From: Bradyrhizobium diazoefficiens
Lineage (GTDB): Bacteria > Pseudomonadota > Alphaproteobacteria > Rhizobiales > Xanthobacteraceae
DNA: 64,000 bases
Reading direction: 5' to 3'
Assembly (NCBI RefSeq): GCF_016616235.1
Contig: NZ_CP067100.1
Location: 3,779,001 to 3,843,000 of the forward strand
The translations under genes were made by a program, and so were the position numbers. Every line of letters begins with the position of its first letter. Within the stretch, counting starts at the first letter, position 1. Under the pieces are notes generated by a model. It was given only the letters and a program-made list of their open reading frames with translations, was not told the DNA's origin and did no database searches. Positions 19,007 to 30,603 of the stretch are shown here, piece after piece.

Positions 19007-20506
19007 ATGGAAATTCTGACCAACGCCGAAATGCAGCGCGCTGACCAGCTCAGCATCGCGGCCGGCACGCCCGGCTTCAAGCTGATGCTGAGCGCCGGCC
19101 AGGCCGTCGCCGAAGCCGCCAATGCGCTGGTGGAGGAGGGGCCGATCCTGATCGTCGCCGGCCCCGGCAACAATGGTGGCGACGGTTTTGTCGCAGCCGC
19201 CGAGCTCGCCGCGCAGGGGCGCGAGGTCTCGGTCATCCTGATGTGCGAGCGCGACCAGCTGCAGGGCGACGCGGCCTCCGCCGCGCGCGGCTGGAAGCAT
19301 CCAGTGCTGCCGTTCAATCCGCAGGCGATCGGACGACCGGCGCTGATCATCGATGCGCTGTTCGGCGCCGGCCTCAGCCGTCCCGTCGAGGGCGAGGCGC
19401 GCGAAATGATCGAGGCGATCAACGCCAACGGTGCCGTGGTGCTTGCGGTCGACTTGCCGAGCGGCATCAACGGCACCAGCGCCGCCGTGCTCGGCGCGGC
19501 GGTGAACGCCGCCGAGACCGTCACCTTCTTCCGCAAGAAGCCGGCGCATCTCTTGCTGCCTGGCCGGATGCATTGCGGCCGCGTGAGCGTCGCCGACATC
19601 GGCATCGAGGCGTCGGTGCTGGGCGAGATCAGGCCGCAGACCTTCGAGAACGATCCGGCCGTCTGGGGTGCAGCCTTTCCGGTGCCGCGCATCGACGGCC
19701 ACAAATACGCGCGGGGTCATGTGCTGGCGGTCTCGGGCGATGCGGCTGCGACGGGGGCTGCGCGGCTCGCCGCGCGCGGCGCGCTGCGGGCCGGCGCGGG
19801 CCTCGTGACGCTAGCAACGCCGCGCGATGCGCTCGCGATCAATGCCAGCGCGCTGACCGCGGTGATGGTTCGCCCTGTCGACACCGTTTTCGAATTTGGC
19901 CAGCTGCTCGAAGACAAACGCTACGACACCTGCATGATCGGCCCTGGCGCGGGCATTGGCGATCGTACCTGCGATCTCGTCCATACCGCGCTGAGCGCGC
20001 AGCGGCATCTGGTGCTGGACGCCGACGCGCTGACGAGTTTTGCCGCCAATCCCGAGCGGCTGTTCGAGTCGATCAAGACCTCGCAGGACAATGCGGTGGT
20101 GCTGACGCCGCACGAGGGCGAGTTTCCGCGCCTGTTCTCCGACCTCAGCAACAAACATCCGGGCCGCTCGAAGCTCGAGCGCGTCCGCGTCGCCGCCGAA
20201 CGCTCCGGTGCGGTCGTGCTGCTGAAGGGGCCGGACACGACGATCGGCGCCCCCGATGGCCGCGCCACCATCGCCGCCAACGCGCCGCCCTGGCTCGCCA
20301 CCGCCGGCGCCGGCGACGTGCTCTCCGGCATCATTGCCGGGCTTTTGGCGCAGGGCGTGCCGGCCTTCGAAGCCGCCAGCATCGGCGTCTGGATGCATGG
20401 CGAGGCGGGACGCGAGGCGGGGCCGGGCCTGATCGCCGAGGACCTGACCGAGACCCTGCCGGCAGTGCACCGGCGGATCTATGATGCGCTTGGGGTGGAG
20501 TACTGA
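19007..20506 (+). CDS. nnr: Bifunctional NAD(P)HX epimerase/dehydratase
   Basis: A 499 aa two-domain repair enzyme. The N-terminal YjeF_N epimerase (about 1-215) has MLSAGQAVAEA, VAGPGNNGGDGFVAAAELA and LPSGINGTSA. The C-terminal ADP-dependent NAD(P)HX dehydratase (about 225-495) has HKYARGHVLAVSGD, MIGPGAGIGD, LTPHEGEFPRLF and the end signature TAGAGDVLSGIIAGLLAQG. It restores damaged, hydrated NAD(P)H. The start MEILTNAEMQRADQL is the family start and has AGGGA 8 nt upstream. It is located next to glnB as in several Rhizobiales, but no regulatory link is shown. Confidence 0.95.
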   Translation: MEILTNAEMQRADQLSIAAGTPGFKLMLSAGQAVAEAANALVEEGPILIVAGPGNNGGDGFVAAAELAAQGREVSVILMCERDQLQGDAASAARGWKHPVLPFNPQAIGRPALIIDALFGAGLSRPVEGEAREMIEAINANGAVVLAVDLPSGINGTSAAVLGAAVNAAETVTFFRKKPAHLLLPGRMHCGRVSVADIGIEASVLGEIRPQTFENDPAVWGAAFPVPRIDGHKYARGHVLAVSGDAAATGAARLAARGALRAGAGLVTLATPRDALAINASALTAVMVRPVDTVFEFGQLLEDKRYDTCMIGPGAGIGDRTCDLVHTALSAQRHLVLDADALTSFAANPERLFESIKTSQDNAVVLTPHEGEFPRLFSDLSNKHPGRSKLERVRVAAERSGAVVLLKGPDTTIGAPDGRATIAANAPPWLATAGAGDVLSGIIAGLLAQGVPAFEAASIGVWMHGEAGREAGPGLIAEDLTETLPAVHRRIYDALGVEY

Positions 20507-20522
20507 GCTGTTGCTATGACGG

Positions 20523-20608
20523 GTAGGATGGGTAGAGCACCAGCGAAACCCGTTATCTCAAATTCGGCGCGATCCCGACGGGTTTCGCTGCGCTCTACCC
20601 ATCCTACG
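20523..20608. repeat. Palindromic intergenic repeat
   Basis: GTAGGATGGGTAGAGC at the left and GCTCTACCCATCCTAC at the right are perfect complements. Nested AGCGAAACCCG/CGGGTTTCGCT arms lie inside, so the 86-bp element folds into a long hairpin between two convergent genes and may terminate both. From memory it is a common dispersed repeat in Bradyrhizobium. Confidence 0.85.
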
Positions 20609-20613
20609 ACACC

Positions 20614-21918
20614 TCACTCCGCCGCGTACCAGCGCACCAGCCGCGGCGCGGCCCAGTCGGCCATGACGGATTCGATCAGCCATCGGCCGGGTGAGGTCGC
20701 CGCGAACGCGATACGCTGGGTCTGGCCGGGCTCGATCGCGAGCGTGTCGAGCCAGTAGGGCTTCCAGCCATCATCAAGCTTGTCGAGCAGGCGGAAATGG
20801 TGGCCGTGCAGGTAGACGATGGTGGTGGTCGGGGAGGGATTCTTCAGGGCCAGCACGACGGTCCGGCCGGTCTTGACCCGGAAGGCGGGGGCGGAGGCCG
20901 TGGAGAAGCTTGCCGTCCGTACCCAAGCGGTCTCAGGTGCGCCGAGCGCGACATCGAACCGCAGGGCGCTTTTGAGGTCGAGCTGGACAGGCAGATCGTT
21001 CGAAGGGAGCGGCCGTGGCGGCTCCAGCGGCGTGCCCCGCTCCAGCTTGCCGGAGACCGTGAGGCTCCCGACCCGGTGCGCCTCCTTGCCGTCATGCAGC
21101 AGGAATCGGGCCGATGTGGCAGCATCCACGAAGGCATCGGCCCGCGCTCCTGGGGCCAGCACCAGGGCACCATTACGGGCCGGGAACGGCTCGGCCGGCT
21201 GTCCGTCCAACGCCATCACCTGGACCTCGTGGCTTTCCAATTTGATTGCCAGAACAGAACGTTGCGAGCCGTTGATGAAGCGCAGGCGTAGCCGCTCGCC
21301 GGCCGCGGCCGAGAGTTCGAATGAAGTCTGCCCATTGATCGTATGAAGCGCCGTGGTGTCCTTGGGATCGTGGCCCGGCGGCAGCGCGGTGCCGTCCGGT
21401 CGCAGGCGCCATTCCTCGATCAGCAGAACCTCGTCACGATCGACGGCGACCCGGCTTGGCTCCCCGGCAATGATCGGAAGCGGCCGCGCTGGCTGTTTCA
21501 GATCGTCCTCGAACAGGCGGAAGTCAGCCAGTAGGGTTCCCGCGCTTGATATTGAAATAACTGATGTTTCAGTCGTGCCGGGCGCGGCGGGTGCGCGCCC
21601 CCGATAGGGGTCGGCCACGGCCGCGCCGTTCAGGCCATACCAGACGGGCGCAAGCGGCACAGGCAGGTCATTCCGAAACACCACTTCGCAGCGGTCGCCA
21701 CGCCTGAGGCGGACACCCCTGGTATGGCTTGCGGCGGCAAGCTCCCAGATTGGTGTAGCTTGCTGACCCGGCCTGAGAGCGAGTGTGGCCGGCTTGGCCT
21801 GAAGGAGCACCTGGGCGGTTACCGGCGGGGCTGCGCCGCCGACCATCAACCCCGCCGCGGAGGCTCCGAGGCCGGCCAGAACCTCGCGTCGAGTTGGGTC
21901 AAAAAACCTCAGTTTCAT
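20614..21918 (-). CDS. Multicopper-oxidase-fold protein lacking copper ligands (FtsP/SufI-like)
   Basis: A 434 aa protein with a twin-arginine signal (TRREVLAGLGASAAGLMVGG) followed by three cupredoxin-like domains. Of the four copper motifs, the first is VWYGLNG (92-98) instead of HWHG. The second has no histidine (AGTLLADFRLF). The third keeps only HGH (371-373, in VYLHGHHFRLLD). The fourth is RWLIESVMADW instead of HCHxxxH. It should be exported folded to the periplasm but cannot form the normal T1 and T2/T3 sites. E. coli SufI/FtsP is a precedent for a copper-free member acting in division. It is convergent with nnr. Confidence 0.85.
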   Translation of the reverse strand: MKLRFFDPTRREVLAGLGASAAGLMVGGAAPPVTAQVLLQAKPATLALRPGQQATPIWELAAASHTRGVRLRRGDRCEVVFRNDLPVPLAPVWYGLNGAAVADPYRGRAPAAPGTTETSVISISSAGTLLADFRLFEDDLKQPARPLPIIAGEPSRVAVDRDEVLLIEEWRLRPDGTALPPGHDPKDTTALHTINGQTSFELSAAAGERLRLRFINGSQRSVLAIKLESHEVQVMALDGQPAEPFPARNGALVLAPGARADAFVDAATSARFLLHDGKEAHRVGSLTVSGKLERGTPLEPPRPLPSNDLPVQLDLKSALRFDVALGAPETAWVRTASFSTASAPAFRVKTGRTVVLALKNPSPTTTIVYLHGHHFRLLDKLDDGWKPYWLDTLAIEPGQTQRIAFAATSPGRWLIESVMADWAAPRLVRWYAAE

Positions 21919-21997
21919 GTGCTGATCCGGACCATGGCGCGCTGGATAAGTCCAGCCGCCGTGCCTACTTCAAACAGGGCTCCAACCGGCCATTTTT

Positions 21998-22027
21998 TTG
22001 CTGCGAACAGTCGGGCACATGCTATAA
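21998..22027 (+). promoter_or_regulatory. Promoter of tRNA-Leu
   Basis: TTGCTG, an 18-nt spacer and CTATAA end 46 nt before the tRNA 5' end. Confidence 0.45.
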
Positions 22028-22072
22028 GCCCGGCCGCCCGCGGCATCGCGGCCGGTCTTGATGCAAATTTAC

Positions 22073-22157
22073 GCGGGCGTGGCGGAACTGGTAGACGCGC
22101 TGGATTTAGGTTCCAGTGACGAAAGTTGTGGGGGTTCGAGTCCCTCCGCCCGCACCA
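22073..22157 (+). tRNA. tRNA-Leu(TAG)
   Basis: 85 nt including encoded CCA. The acceptor arms GCGGGCG and CGCCCGC pair. The anticodon stem CTGGA/TCCAG encloses loop TTTAGGT with anticodon TAG (reads CUA and related Leu codons). A variable arm with TGACGAAAGTTG and the T loop GGTTCGAGTCC fit a class II tRNA. The usual place of this gene in Rhizobiales is just upstream of tig. Confidence 0.96.
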
Positions 22158-22332
22158 AGCGCTTGTCGCGTTTGCACGGATTACGAGGACCTGCTTCCTC
22201 GCGGACGTTTGTCCGCGGAAAGCTGGTCCGATGAACCACCGGCATTGAGGCATTCGCCTCGCGCCGGATCGATTAATGACAGCGTCCCGACGCGCAATGT
22301 GCCGGGACCGAACGAGAAGAAGATTGGACGCC

Positions 22333-23694
22333 ATGCAGGTCACAGAAACCCTCTCGGAAGGTTTGAAGCACGAGTTCAAGATCAGCGTTCCCGCGTCTGA
22401 TCTCGACGCCAAGGCCGGCGCCAAGCTCGTCGACCTCAAGGACAAGGTCCGCATCAACGGCTTCCGTCCCGGCAAGGTGCCGGTCACGCACCTGAAGAAG
22501 GTCTATGGCCGCTCGGTGATGGCGGAGACCATCGACCAGACCATCCGCGACACCAACACGCAGCTGTTCTCCGAGCGCGGCTTCCGCCTTGCGACCGAGC
22601 CGAAGATCACCATGCCGAGCGAGCAGGCCGAGGTCGAGGAGCTGCTGAACGGCAAGACCGATCTGACCTATACGGTCGCCATCGAGGTGGTGCCGTCGAT
22701 CGCGCTCGCCGACTTCAAGAGCTTCCAGGTCGAGAAGCCCGTCGCCGAAGTCTCCGATGCCGACGTCGACGAGGCGATCAAGCGCATTGCTGATTCCAAC
22801 CGCACCTATGCTGCGAAGGGCGAGGGCGCCAAGGCCGAGTCGGGTGACCGCGTCACCGTCAGCTTCAAGGGCACCATCAACGGCGAAGCCTTCGAGGGCG
22901 GCACCGGCGAGGGCATCCAGGTCGCGATCGGCTCCAACACGTTCATCCCTGGCTTCGAGGAGCAGCTCATCGGCATCGGCGCTGGTGAGACCCGCACGCT
23001 GAAGGTGTCGTTCCCGAAGAACTACATGAACGACAAGCTCGCCGGCCAGCCGGCCGAGTTCGAGACCACCGCAACCCTGATCGAGGCGCCGCAGGACATC
23101 GCGATCGACGACGAGTTCGCCAAGTCGCTCGGGCTTGAATCGCTCGACAAGCTGAAGGAAGCCGCGCGCGAGCGTCTGGCTGCCGAGTTCGCCGGTGCGA
23201 CGCGCCAGCGCGTCAAGCGCGCGCTGCTCGACCGCCTCGACGAGGCGCATCGCTTCGAGGCGCCGCCCTCGCTGGTCGACGAGGAGTTCAACCTGATGTG
23301 GAACTCGGTCAAGGCCGAGATGGATTCCGCCGGCAAGACCTTCGCCGACGAGGACACCACTGAAGAGGCGGCCAAAGAAGAGTACCGCAAGATCGCCGAC
23401 CGCCGCGTGCGCCTCGGCCTCGTGCTCTCCGAGATCGGCGAGAAGAACAAGATCACCGTGACCGACGACGAGGTCGGCCGCGCCGTGATCGAGCGTGCCC
23501 GCCAGATGCCCGGCCGCGAGAAGGAGGTCTGGGACTTCTATCGCAACAACGCCCAGGCCCTGGCCCAGCTTCGTGCACCGATCTATGAGGACAAGGTCGT
23601 CGACTTCATCCTCGAACTCGCCAACGTCACCGAGAAGAAGGTCTCGCGCGAGGACCTCTACAAGGACGACGAGGCGGACAAGACCGCCGCCTGA
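22333..23694 (+). CDS. tig: Trigger factor
   Basis: A 453 aa ribosome-associated chaperone with peptidyl-prolyl isomerase activity. The N-terminal ribosome-binding domain has the GFRPGKVP signature (about residues 37-44), an FKBP-like PPIase domain spans about 160-245 ([26 protein letters not shown]), and a helical C-terminal arm follows. The start [15 protein letters not shown] is the family start. It leads the tig-clpP-clpX-lon protein quality-control cluster and is followed by a hairpin terminator, so clpP probably has its own promoter. Confidence 0.97.
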   Translation: MQVTETLSEGLKHEFKISVPASDLDAKAGAKLVDLKDKVRINGFRPGKVPVTHLKKVYGRSVMAETIDQTIRDTNTQLFSERGFRLATEPKITMPSEQAEVEELLNGKTDLTYTVAIEVVPSIALADFKSFQVEKPVAEVSDADVDEAIKRIADSNRTYAAKGEGAKAESGDRVTVSFKGTINGEAFEGGTGEGIQVAIGSNTFIPGFEEQLIGIGAGETRTLKVSFPKNYMNDKLAGQPAEFETTATLIEAPQDIAIDDEFAKSLGLESLDKLKEAARERLAAEFAGATRQRVKRALLDRLDEAHRFEAPPSLVDEEFNLMWNSVKAEMDSAGKTFADEDTTEEAAKEEYRKIADRRVRLGLVLSEIGEKNKITVTDDEVGRAVIERARQMPGREKEVWDFYRNNAQALAQLRAPIYEDKVVDFILELANVTEKKVSREDLYKDDEADKTAA

Positions 23695-23734
23695 AGGCTT
23701 TGACACAGCCTTCTGTTAAGGACGATCGGCAAAG

Positions 23735-23770
23735 CGGCCCAGCTAGCCAAATGGCCGGCTGGGCCTCTTT
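23735..23770 (+). terminator. Intrinsic terminator after tig
   Basis: GGCCCAGC and GCTGGGCC arms with a shorter inner GCC/GGC pairing, followed by TCTTT, about 40 bp after the tig stop. Confidence 0.75.
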
Positions 23771-23821
23771 GCGCGAATCAGCTTCAACTGCCTGACGGAT
23801 TAAGCCTTAATTCGTTCGGGA

Positions 23822-23850
23822 CTTGTCTGGCGCGAATTGGGCTATATCTG
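23822..23850 (+). promoter_or_regulatory. Candidate RpoH (heat-shock) promoter of clpP
   Basis: CTTG, a 15-nt spacer and GCTATATCTG. This fits the alphaproteobacterial sigma-32 type pattern (CTTG ... CYTATNT) except for the first base of the -10 box. It lies about 125 nt before the clpP ATG. Confidence 0.45.
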
Positions 23851-23972
23851 TCGCTACGCCCTTTTACGAAAGTTCCTGCATCACGGGACGTCCATCGGCC
23901 TTCCGGCACATCCAGCCCAGACTGGCAGCCAAGATTGGCGATGTCCGCCTCTCCAAAACCCCTAGGTGACTC

Positions 23973-24608
23973 ATGCGCGATCCGGTTGAAACCTACATGA
24001 ACCTCGTGCCGATGGTGGTCGAGCAGACCAACCGTGGCGAGCGCGCCTACGACATTTTCTCGCGCCTCCTGAAGGAGCGCATCATCTTCGTGACCGGTCC
24101 GGTCGAGGACGGCATGTCGACGCTGACGGTCGCGCAGCTCTTGTTCCTTGAAGCGGAAAATCCGAAGAAGGAAATCTCGATGTACATCAACTCGCCGGGC
24201 GGCGTGGTGACGTCGGGCCTTGCGATCTACGACACCATGCAGTTCATCCGCCCGCCGGTCTCGACGCTCTGCACCGGCCAGGCAGCCTCGATGGGCTCGC
24301 TGCTGCTCGCCGCCGGCGAGAAGGACATGCGGTTCTCGCTGCCGAACGCGCGCATCATGGTGCATCAGCCCTCTGGCGGCTTCCAGGGCCAGGCCACCGA
24401 CATCATGCTGCACGCCCAGGAGATCCTGAACCTGAAGAAGAGGCTCAACGAGATCTACGTGAAGCACACCGGGCAGACCTACAAGTCGATCGAGGACGCG
24501 CTGGAACGCGACAAGTTCCTGACCGCGAACGACGCCAAGGAGTTCGGCCTGGTCGACAAGGTCATCGACAAGCGCGCCGAGGAGCCGGCCCCGGCGAAGA
24601 CGTCGTAG
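23973..24608 (+). CDS. clpP: ATP-dependent Clp protease proteolytic subunit
   Basis: A 211 aa serine peptidase forming a 14-mer barrel that degrades proteins unfolded by ClpX or ClpA. The catalytic triad is visible: Ser106 in TGQAASMGS, His131 in [10 protein letters not shown] and Asp180 in [40 protein letters not shown] is the usual alphaproteobacterial N-terminus with a short propeptide. clpX follows after a 457-bp gap. Confidence 0.98.
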   Translation: MRDPVETYMNLVPMVVEQTNRGERAYDIFSRLLKERIIFVTGPVEDGMSTLTVAQLLFLEAENPKKEISMYINSPGGVVTSGLAIYDTMQFIRPPVSTLCTGQAASMGSLLLAAGEKDMRFSLPNARIMVHQPSGGFQGQATDIMLHAQEILNLKKRLNEIYVKHTGQTYKSIEDALERDKFLTANDAKEFGLVDKVIDKRAEEPAPAKTS

Positions 24609-25065
24609 CTGCTGCGACCGCAAATCCGGTCCCTGGAATATCTTTCGGGATTTCCCGGTATCCTCAGGGCGGCGTTCACGTTAACAGCACACTTCGCAAG
24701 CGCGCAAACCGCAGTTTTGCGCGCTGCGACAGGCACAAAGTTCCGCTTTCGTGCTTGTTTTCGTGGCAATCCAGCAACGCCGGGGTGATTTCCATCACTT
24801 CGCCCGTACCAAGGCCGGAAATCACGGTATTGTCACGGGTAGCCAGCGACCCCCGATTAGCGAATTCTTGATAGTCGGGTGACAGCATGGTTGGCTACGC
24901 ACGATCGGCTATGATCGCGGAGAATCGAGTGACCGTGATTCGCACGGGATGTAAGGCGTAGGGTCTTTTTTGGTACGGAATTTGCTCTATTTGAACTTCA
25001 TGCCGGCCGTTCGTGCCGGAATGGAGCGATCGAGCGACACGATCGAACCGCGGACGGAGACATGA
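24609..25065. other. 457-bp clpP-clpX intergenic region
   Basis: No convincing gene was found on either strand. A perfect 10-bp stem (AGCGCGCAAA and TTTGCGCGCT, 24699-24725) has no T-run after it. The last 100 bp are AT-richer and probably hold the clpX promoter, but no clean -35/-10 pair can be named. Short frames such as the minus one at 24676-24888 lack ribosome sites and family resemblance. Confidence 0.6.
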
Positions 25066-26337
25066 ATGAGTAAGGTTGGCACGAGCGACTCCAAGAACAC
25101 GCTATATTGCTCGTTCTGCGGCAAGAGCCAGCACGAAGTCCGCAAGCTGATCGCGGGACCCACGGTCTTCATCTGCGACGAGTGCGTCGAGCTCTGCATG
25201 GACATCATCCGCGAGGAGAACAAGTCCTCGCTCGTGAAGTCGCGCGACGGCATTCCGACGCCGAAGGAAATCTGCAAGGTGCTGGACGATTACGTGATCG
25301 GCCAGAGCCACGCGAAGAAGGTCCTGTCGGTCGCGGTGCACAACCACTACAAGCGCCTCAACCACCAGACCAAGCACAACGACGTCGAGCTCGCGAAGTC
25401 GAACATCCTGCTGATCGGTCCGACCGGCTCGGGCAAGACGCTGTTGGCGCAGACGCTCGCCCGCATCCTCGACGTGCCGTTCACGATGGCGGATGCGACG
25501 ACATTGACTGAAGCCGGTTATGTCGGTGAGGACGTCGAGAACATCATCCTGAAGCTGCTCCAGGCCGCCGACTACAATGTCGAGCGCGCCCAGCGTGGCA
25601 TCGTCTACATCGACGAGATCGACAAGATCAGCCGCAAGTCCGACAATCCCTCGATCACGCGCGACGTGTCGGGTGAGGGCGTGCAGCAGGCGCTGCTGAA
25701 GATCATGGAAGGCACGGTGGCTTCGGTCCCGCCGCAGGGTGGCCGCAAGCATCCGCAGCAGGAATTCCTGCAGGTGGACACCACCAACATCCTGTTCATC
25801 TGCGGCGGCGCGTTCGCCGGCCTCGAGAAGATCATTTCGGCGCGCGGCCGGTCGACCTCGATCGGCTTCGGTGCCCAGGTGCTCGCACCGGAGGACCGCC
25901 GCACTGGCGAGATCTTCCGTCACGTCGAGCCTGAGGACCTCCTGAAGTACGGCCTCATCCCCGAATTCGTCGGCCGTCTGCCAGTCGTGGCGACGCTCGA
26001 GGATCTCGACGAGACCTCGTTGAAGAAGATCCTGACCGAGCCCAAGAACGCGCTGGTGAAACAGTACCAGCGGCTGTTCGAGATGGAGAACATCGAGCTC
26101 ACCTTCGCCGACGAGGCGCTTGGCGCGGTTGCCCGCAAGGCGATCGAGCGCAAGACCGGCGCGCGCGGCCTGCGCTCGATCCTCGAAGCGATCCTGCTCG
26201 AGACCATGTTCGACCTGCCGGGCCTTGAAGGTGTGGAAGAAGTCGTGATTTCGCGCGAAGTCGTGGAAGGCACGGCGCGTCCGCTCTACATCTACGCCGA
26301 TCGGTCCGATCGCGCGGTCGAGAACGCCAGCGCCTAA
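25066..26337 (+). CDS. clpX: Clp protease ATP-binding subunit ClpX
   Basis: A 423 aa AAA+ unfoldase that feeds substrates to ClpP. The N-terminal C4 zinc-binding domain uses Cys15, Cys18, Cys37 and Cys40 (YCSFCG and CDEC). Walker A is GPTGSGKT (117-124), Walker B is [10 protein letters not shown], and the ClpP-docking loop IGF is in SIGFGAQ. The sensor-2 arginine region [11 protein letters not shown] is intact. Full family length. An ATG start with the usual [20 protein letters not shown]-terminus. A hairpin follows the stop. Confidence 0.98.
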   Translation: MSKVGTSDSKNTLYCSFCGKSQHEVRKLIAGPTVFICDECVELCMDIIREENKSSLVKSRDGIPTPKEICKVLDDYVIGQSHAKKVLSVAVHNHYKRLNHQTKHNDVELAKSNILLIGPTGSGKTLLAQTLARILDVPFTMADATTLTEAGYVGEDVENIILKLLQAADYNVERAQRGIVYIDEIDKISRKSDNPSITRDVSGEGVQQALLKIMEGTVASVPPQGGRKHPQQEFLQVDTTNILFICGGAFAGLEKIISARGRSTSIGFGAQVLAPEDRRTGEIFRHVEPEDLLKYGLIPEFVGRLPVVATLEDLDETSLKKILTEPKNALVKQYQRLFEMENIELTFADEALGAVARKAIERKTGARGLRSILEAILLETMFDLPGLEGVEEVVISREVVEGTARPLYIYADRSDRAVENASA

Positions 26338-26661
26338 ATTGCGGCGCTGGAACGCTCCAATCGTCTTATCAGTTGAAGGCTGCGGAATGGTTTTCCGCAG
26401 CCGGTGTTGCGTCGCTTACTTCCGTTCGTAAGCGCCTGATGGCGCGCGTATTTCAATGACTTGACACCCCCCGGGTCGATAGCCACCTAATGTCGGCGGC
26501 GAGCGAGAATTCTGTGCAAGATTCGCCGCTGTTCCGATCCGGCAAGCTTGGTCCAACCTGGGAATGGTAGACCGGTTCTGCCGATCACCTCGGCACCTTG
26601 TGGCGGTTGCGCATGACAACAGCGGGCTGCGTGCAAGGGGGCAAAGCAAAAGGAAAAGGCC
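26338..26661. other. 324-bp clpX-lon intergenic region
   Basis: It contains a hairpin (GGCTGCGGA and TCCGCAGCC, 26378-26402) without a T-run, possibly ending clpX transcription. A strong -35 like CTTGACA is at 26460-26466, consistent with sigma-70 or sigma-32 control of lon, but no matching -10 at standard spacing is convincing. No gene seen. Confidence 0.55.
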
Positions 26662-29085
<2,424 letters not shown>

Positions 29086-29109
29086 GATCGCAGCTCGAAA
29101 AGATGATAG

Positions 29110-29136
29110 AACGGCGCCTTCGGGCGCCGTTTTTGT
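29110..29136 (+). terminator. Intrinsic terminator after lon
   Basis: ACGGCGCC, TTCG-type loop, GGGCGCCGT and a five-T run, 25 bp after the lon stop. Confidence 0.9.
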
Positions 29137-29153
29137 TTCAGAGGACGCGGGCG

Positions 29154-29558
29154 ATGCAGGTCGACGGGCAGTGCCATTGCGGGCGGATCACCTATGAGGC
29201 CGAGGTCGATCCTGAGGCGGTCTCGGTCTGTCACTGCACCGATTGCCAGACGCTGACCGGCTCGCCGTTCCGCGTGACCGCCGTCTGTTCGCGCGCCGAC
29301 GTCAAGCTGACCGGCGGCACCCCCAGGGTCTACGGCAAGCGCGGCGACAACGGCCGGATGCGCTACCAGCATTTCTGCGCCGACTGCGGTTCCCCGCTGT
29401 TCACCAGCGGCGAGGGCGACCAGGCCGACGACTGGGGCATCCGCTGGGGCTCGATCCGCCAGCGCGACGCCTTGCGGCCAAGCCGCCAGATCTGGTGCCA
29501 GTCGGCCGCGGTCTGGATCGACGCCGTGCCAGGGCTGCCGGGCCGGCCGCAGGATTGA
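29154..29558 (+). CDS. GFA family zinc-binding protein (glutathione-dependent formaldehyde-activating enzyme-like)
   Basis: A 134 aa protein of the GFA/CENP-V fold. The zinc-binding cysteines are visible: GQCHCGRITYEAEV near the start, VCHCTDCQTLTGSPFR in the middle and FCADCGSPLFT later. One founding member speeds the formaldehyde-glutathione reaction, but most members have no shown activity. The start MQVDGQCHCG is chosen with GAGGA 9 nt upstream; the longer frame would run back through the lon terminator. It sits where hupB is expected in related genomes. Confidence 0.88.
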   Translation: MQVDGQCHCGRITYEAEVDPEAVSVCHCTDCQTLTGSPFRVTAVCSRADVKLTGGTPRVYGKRGDNGRMRYQHFCADCGSPLFTSGEGDQADDWGIRWGSIRQRDALRPSRQIWCQSAAVWIDAVPGLPGRPQD

Positions 29559-29564
29559 TCGCAC

Positions 29565-29593
29565 TTGCCCGGTCGGGCCACGTGAGGCTAAAG
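29565..29593 (+). promoter_or_regulatory. Promoter of tRNA-Val
   Basis: TTGCCC, a 17-nt spacer and CTAAAG, ending nine bases before the tRNA 5' end. Confidence 0.5.
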
Positions 29594-29602
29594 AGGCGGC
29601 GA

Positions 29603-29679
29603 GGGCGGTTAGCTCAGCTGGTTAGAGCATCTCGTTTACACCGAGAGGGTCCGCGGTTCGAATCCGTGACCGCCCACCA
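29603..29679 (+). tRNA. tRNA-Val(TAC)
   Basis: 77 nt with encoded CCA. Acceptor arms GGGCGGT and ACCGCCC pair. The anticodon stem TCTCG/CGAGA encloses loop TTTACAC, anticodon TAC, reading GUA and related Val codons. T loop GGTTCGAATCC is normal. Confidence 0.96.
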
Positions 29680-29780
29680 GTTCGCTCGCTTCGCGAGCAC
29701 CGGCTGCAGGCAGCTCCAACACCGATGTCGCGAAGCGAGCTGATCCTCACGCTCTCGGCGTTTCGGATGGACGTGGGCCC

Positions 29781-30395
29781 TCACGTCAACGGTCGCGCCG
29801 TTTCCTTCATCCCCTGGGCCGTCGTCGCCATGCCGGCGGCATAGGCGGCGCCTGCGCCAAGCAGAAGCGAGCAGAAGCTTGCAAACATCACATAAGAGAA
29901 GTGCTTGCGGGCCTCATCGAGCTGGGCCGGCGTCGCAGCCCGGGCCGTCGTACCGACCGTGTCCCGTCCCGTATTGTTCGACCAATAGGCGATGCGGGCG
30001 CTCGCTGCATACGACGGGCCGACCAGGTTGCCGGCGATGCTGGTCGCGGACATCGGCATCATCGCTGCCGCAGCCACCACGACGACGGTCGCAACCGCCC
30101 AGGTGGCAAGGGCGTGACCGACCCGGCCGAGCCCGGATTGATCCGGCGAGTTGGCGGCCGCGACGGCACCGCCGATGAAGGCGGCAATGATTCCGGACAC
30201 CGCCCACCACACGAATGCCGCCCAGCCGGCACCAGCGGGTGCCGCTGAGGCCGTCGGAATGTCGATTGCGAGCAGACCGATGCCGAGACCGAGCATGGTC
30301 AGCAGGATCTGGACGACCAACGAGGTGAACATCCCGGCCAGGACGGCCGACCATGTCCAGCCAAAGAAGGGGTTAGCTATTGTGCGTGTCGCCAT
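29781..30395 (-). CDS. Four-helix membrane protein, stress-promoter controlled
   Basis: A 204 aa integral membrane protein with about four helices, beginning MATRTIANPFFGWTWSAVLAGMFTSLVVQILLTMLGLGIGLLAID. The W(T/S)(W/S)xxVxAG entry into helix 1 and the second helix pair (FVWWAVSGIIAAFIGGAVAAANS) recall the larger protein encoded at 39668-40561, suggesting one family. No domain of known function was recognised. The start has GGAGGA 8 nt upstream, and an EcfG-type promoter lies 36 nt before the start. Inferred: envelope protein of the general stress response. Confidence 0.75.
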   Translation of the reverse strand: MATRTIANPFFGWTWSAVLAGMFTSLVVQILLTMLGLGIGLLAIDIPTASAAPAGAGWAAFVWWAVSGIIAAFIGGAVAAANSPDQSGLGRVGHALATWAVATVVVVAAAAMMPMSATSIAGNLVGPSYAASARIAYWSNNTGRDTVGTTARAATPAQLDEARKHFSYVMFASFCSLLLGAGAAYAAGMATTAQGMKETARPLT

Positions 30396-30430
30396 GACGA
30401 GTTCCTCCACGAACTTACATTTCGTGTTCC

Positions 30431-30455
30431 AACGCGTCCTCAAATCTTCCGTTCC
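30431..30455 (-). promoter_or_regulatory. EcfG-type general stress promoter
   Basis: Minus strand GGAAC (30455-30451), a 16-nt spacer, then CGTT (30434-30431). This is the exact GGAAC-N16/17-CGTT pattern known for sigma-EcfG in Bradyrhizobium and Methylobacterium. It lies 36 nt upstream of the membrane-protein ATG at 30395. Confidence 0.72.
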
Positions 30456-30519
30456 AGAAGCAGGAACTGCCTGGGCCCCTCGCGGCTTGGTTTGCGGATA
30501 GATGAGAGAGGCCGGACAT

Positions 30520-30603
30520 ATGACACTTGGTCGAGGCGCCCTGTTGTGGCTGCTAGGTATCCCTCTCCCGGTGATCCTGCTGCTCGCGCTGTTCTGGCGT
30601 TAG
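30520..30603 (+). CDS. 27-residue hydrophobic peptide
   Basis: An ATG with GAGAGG upstream opens a 27-codon frame starting MTLGRGALLWLLGIPLPVIL and ending LFWR. It is one membrane helix with a small polar N-terminus. From memory, near-identical peptides are annotated as hypothetical proteins in other Bradyrhizobiaceae. It is divergent from the EcfG-controlled membrane-protein gene. A GGAAC lies upstream (30473-30477), but no good -10 follows at the right spacing. Function unknown. Confidence 0.6.
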   Translation: MTLGRGALLWLLGIPLPVILLLALFWR

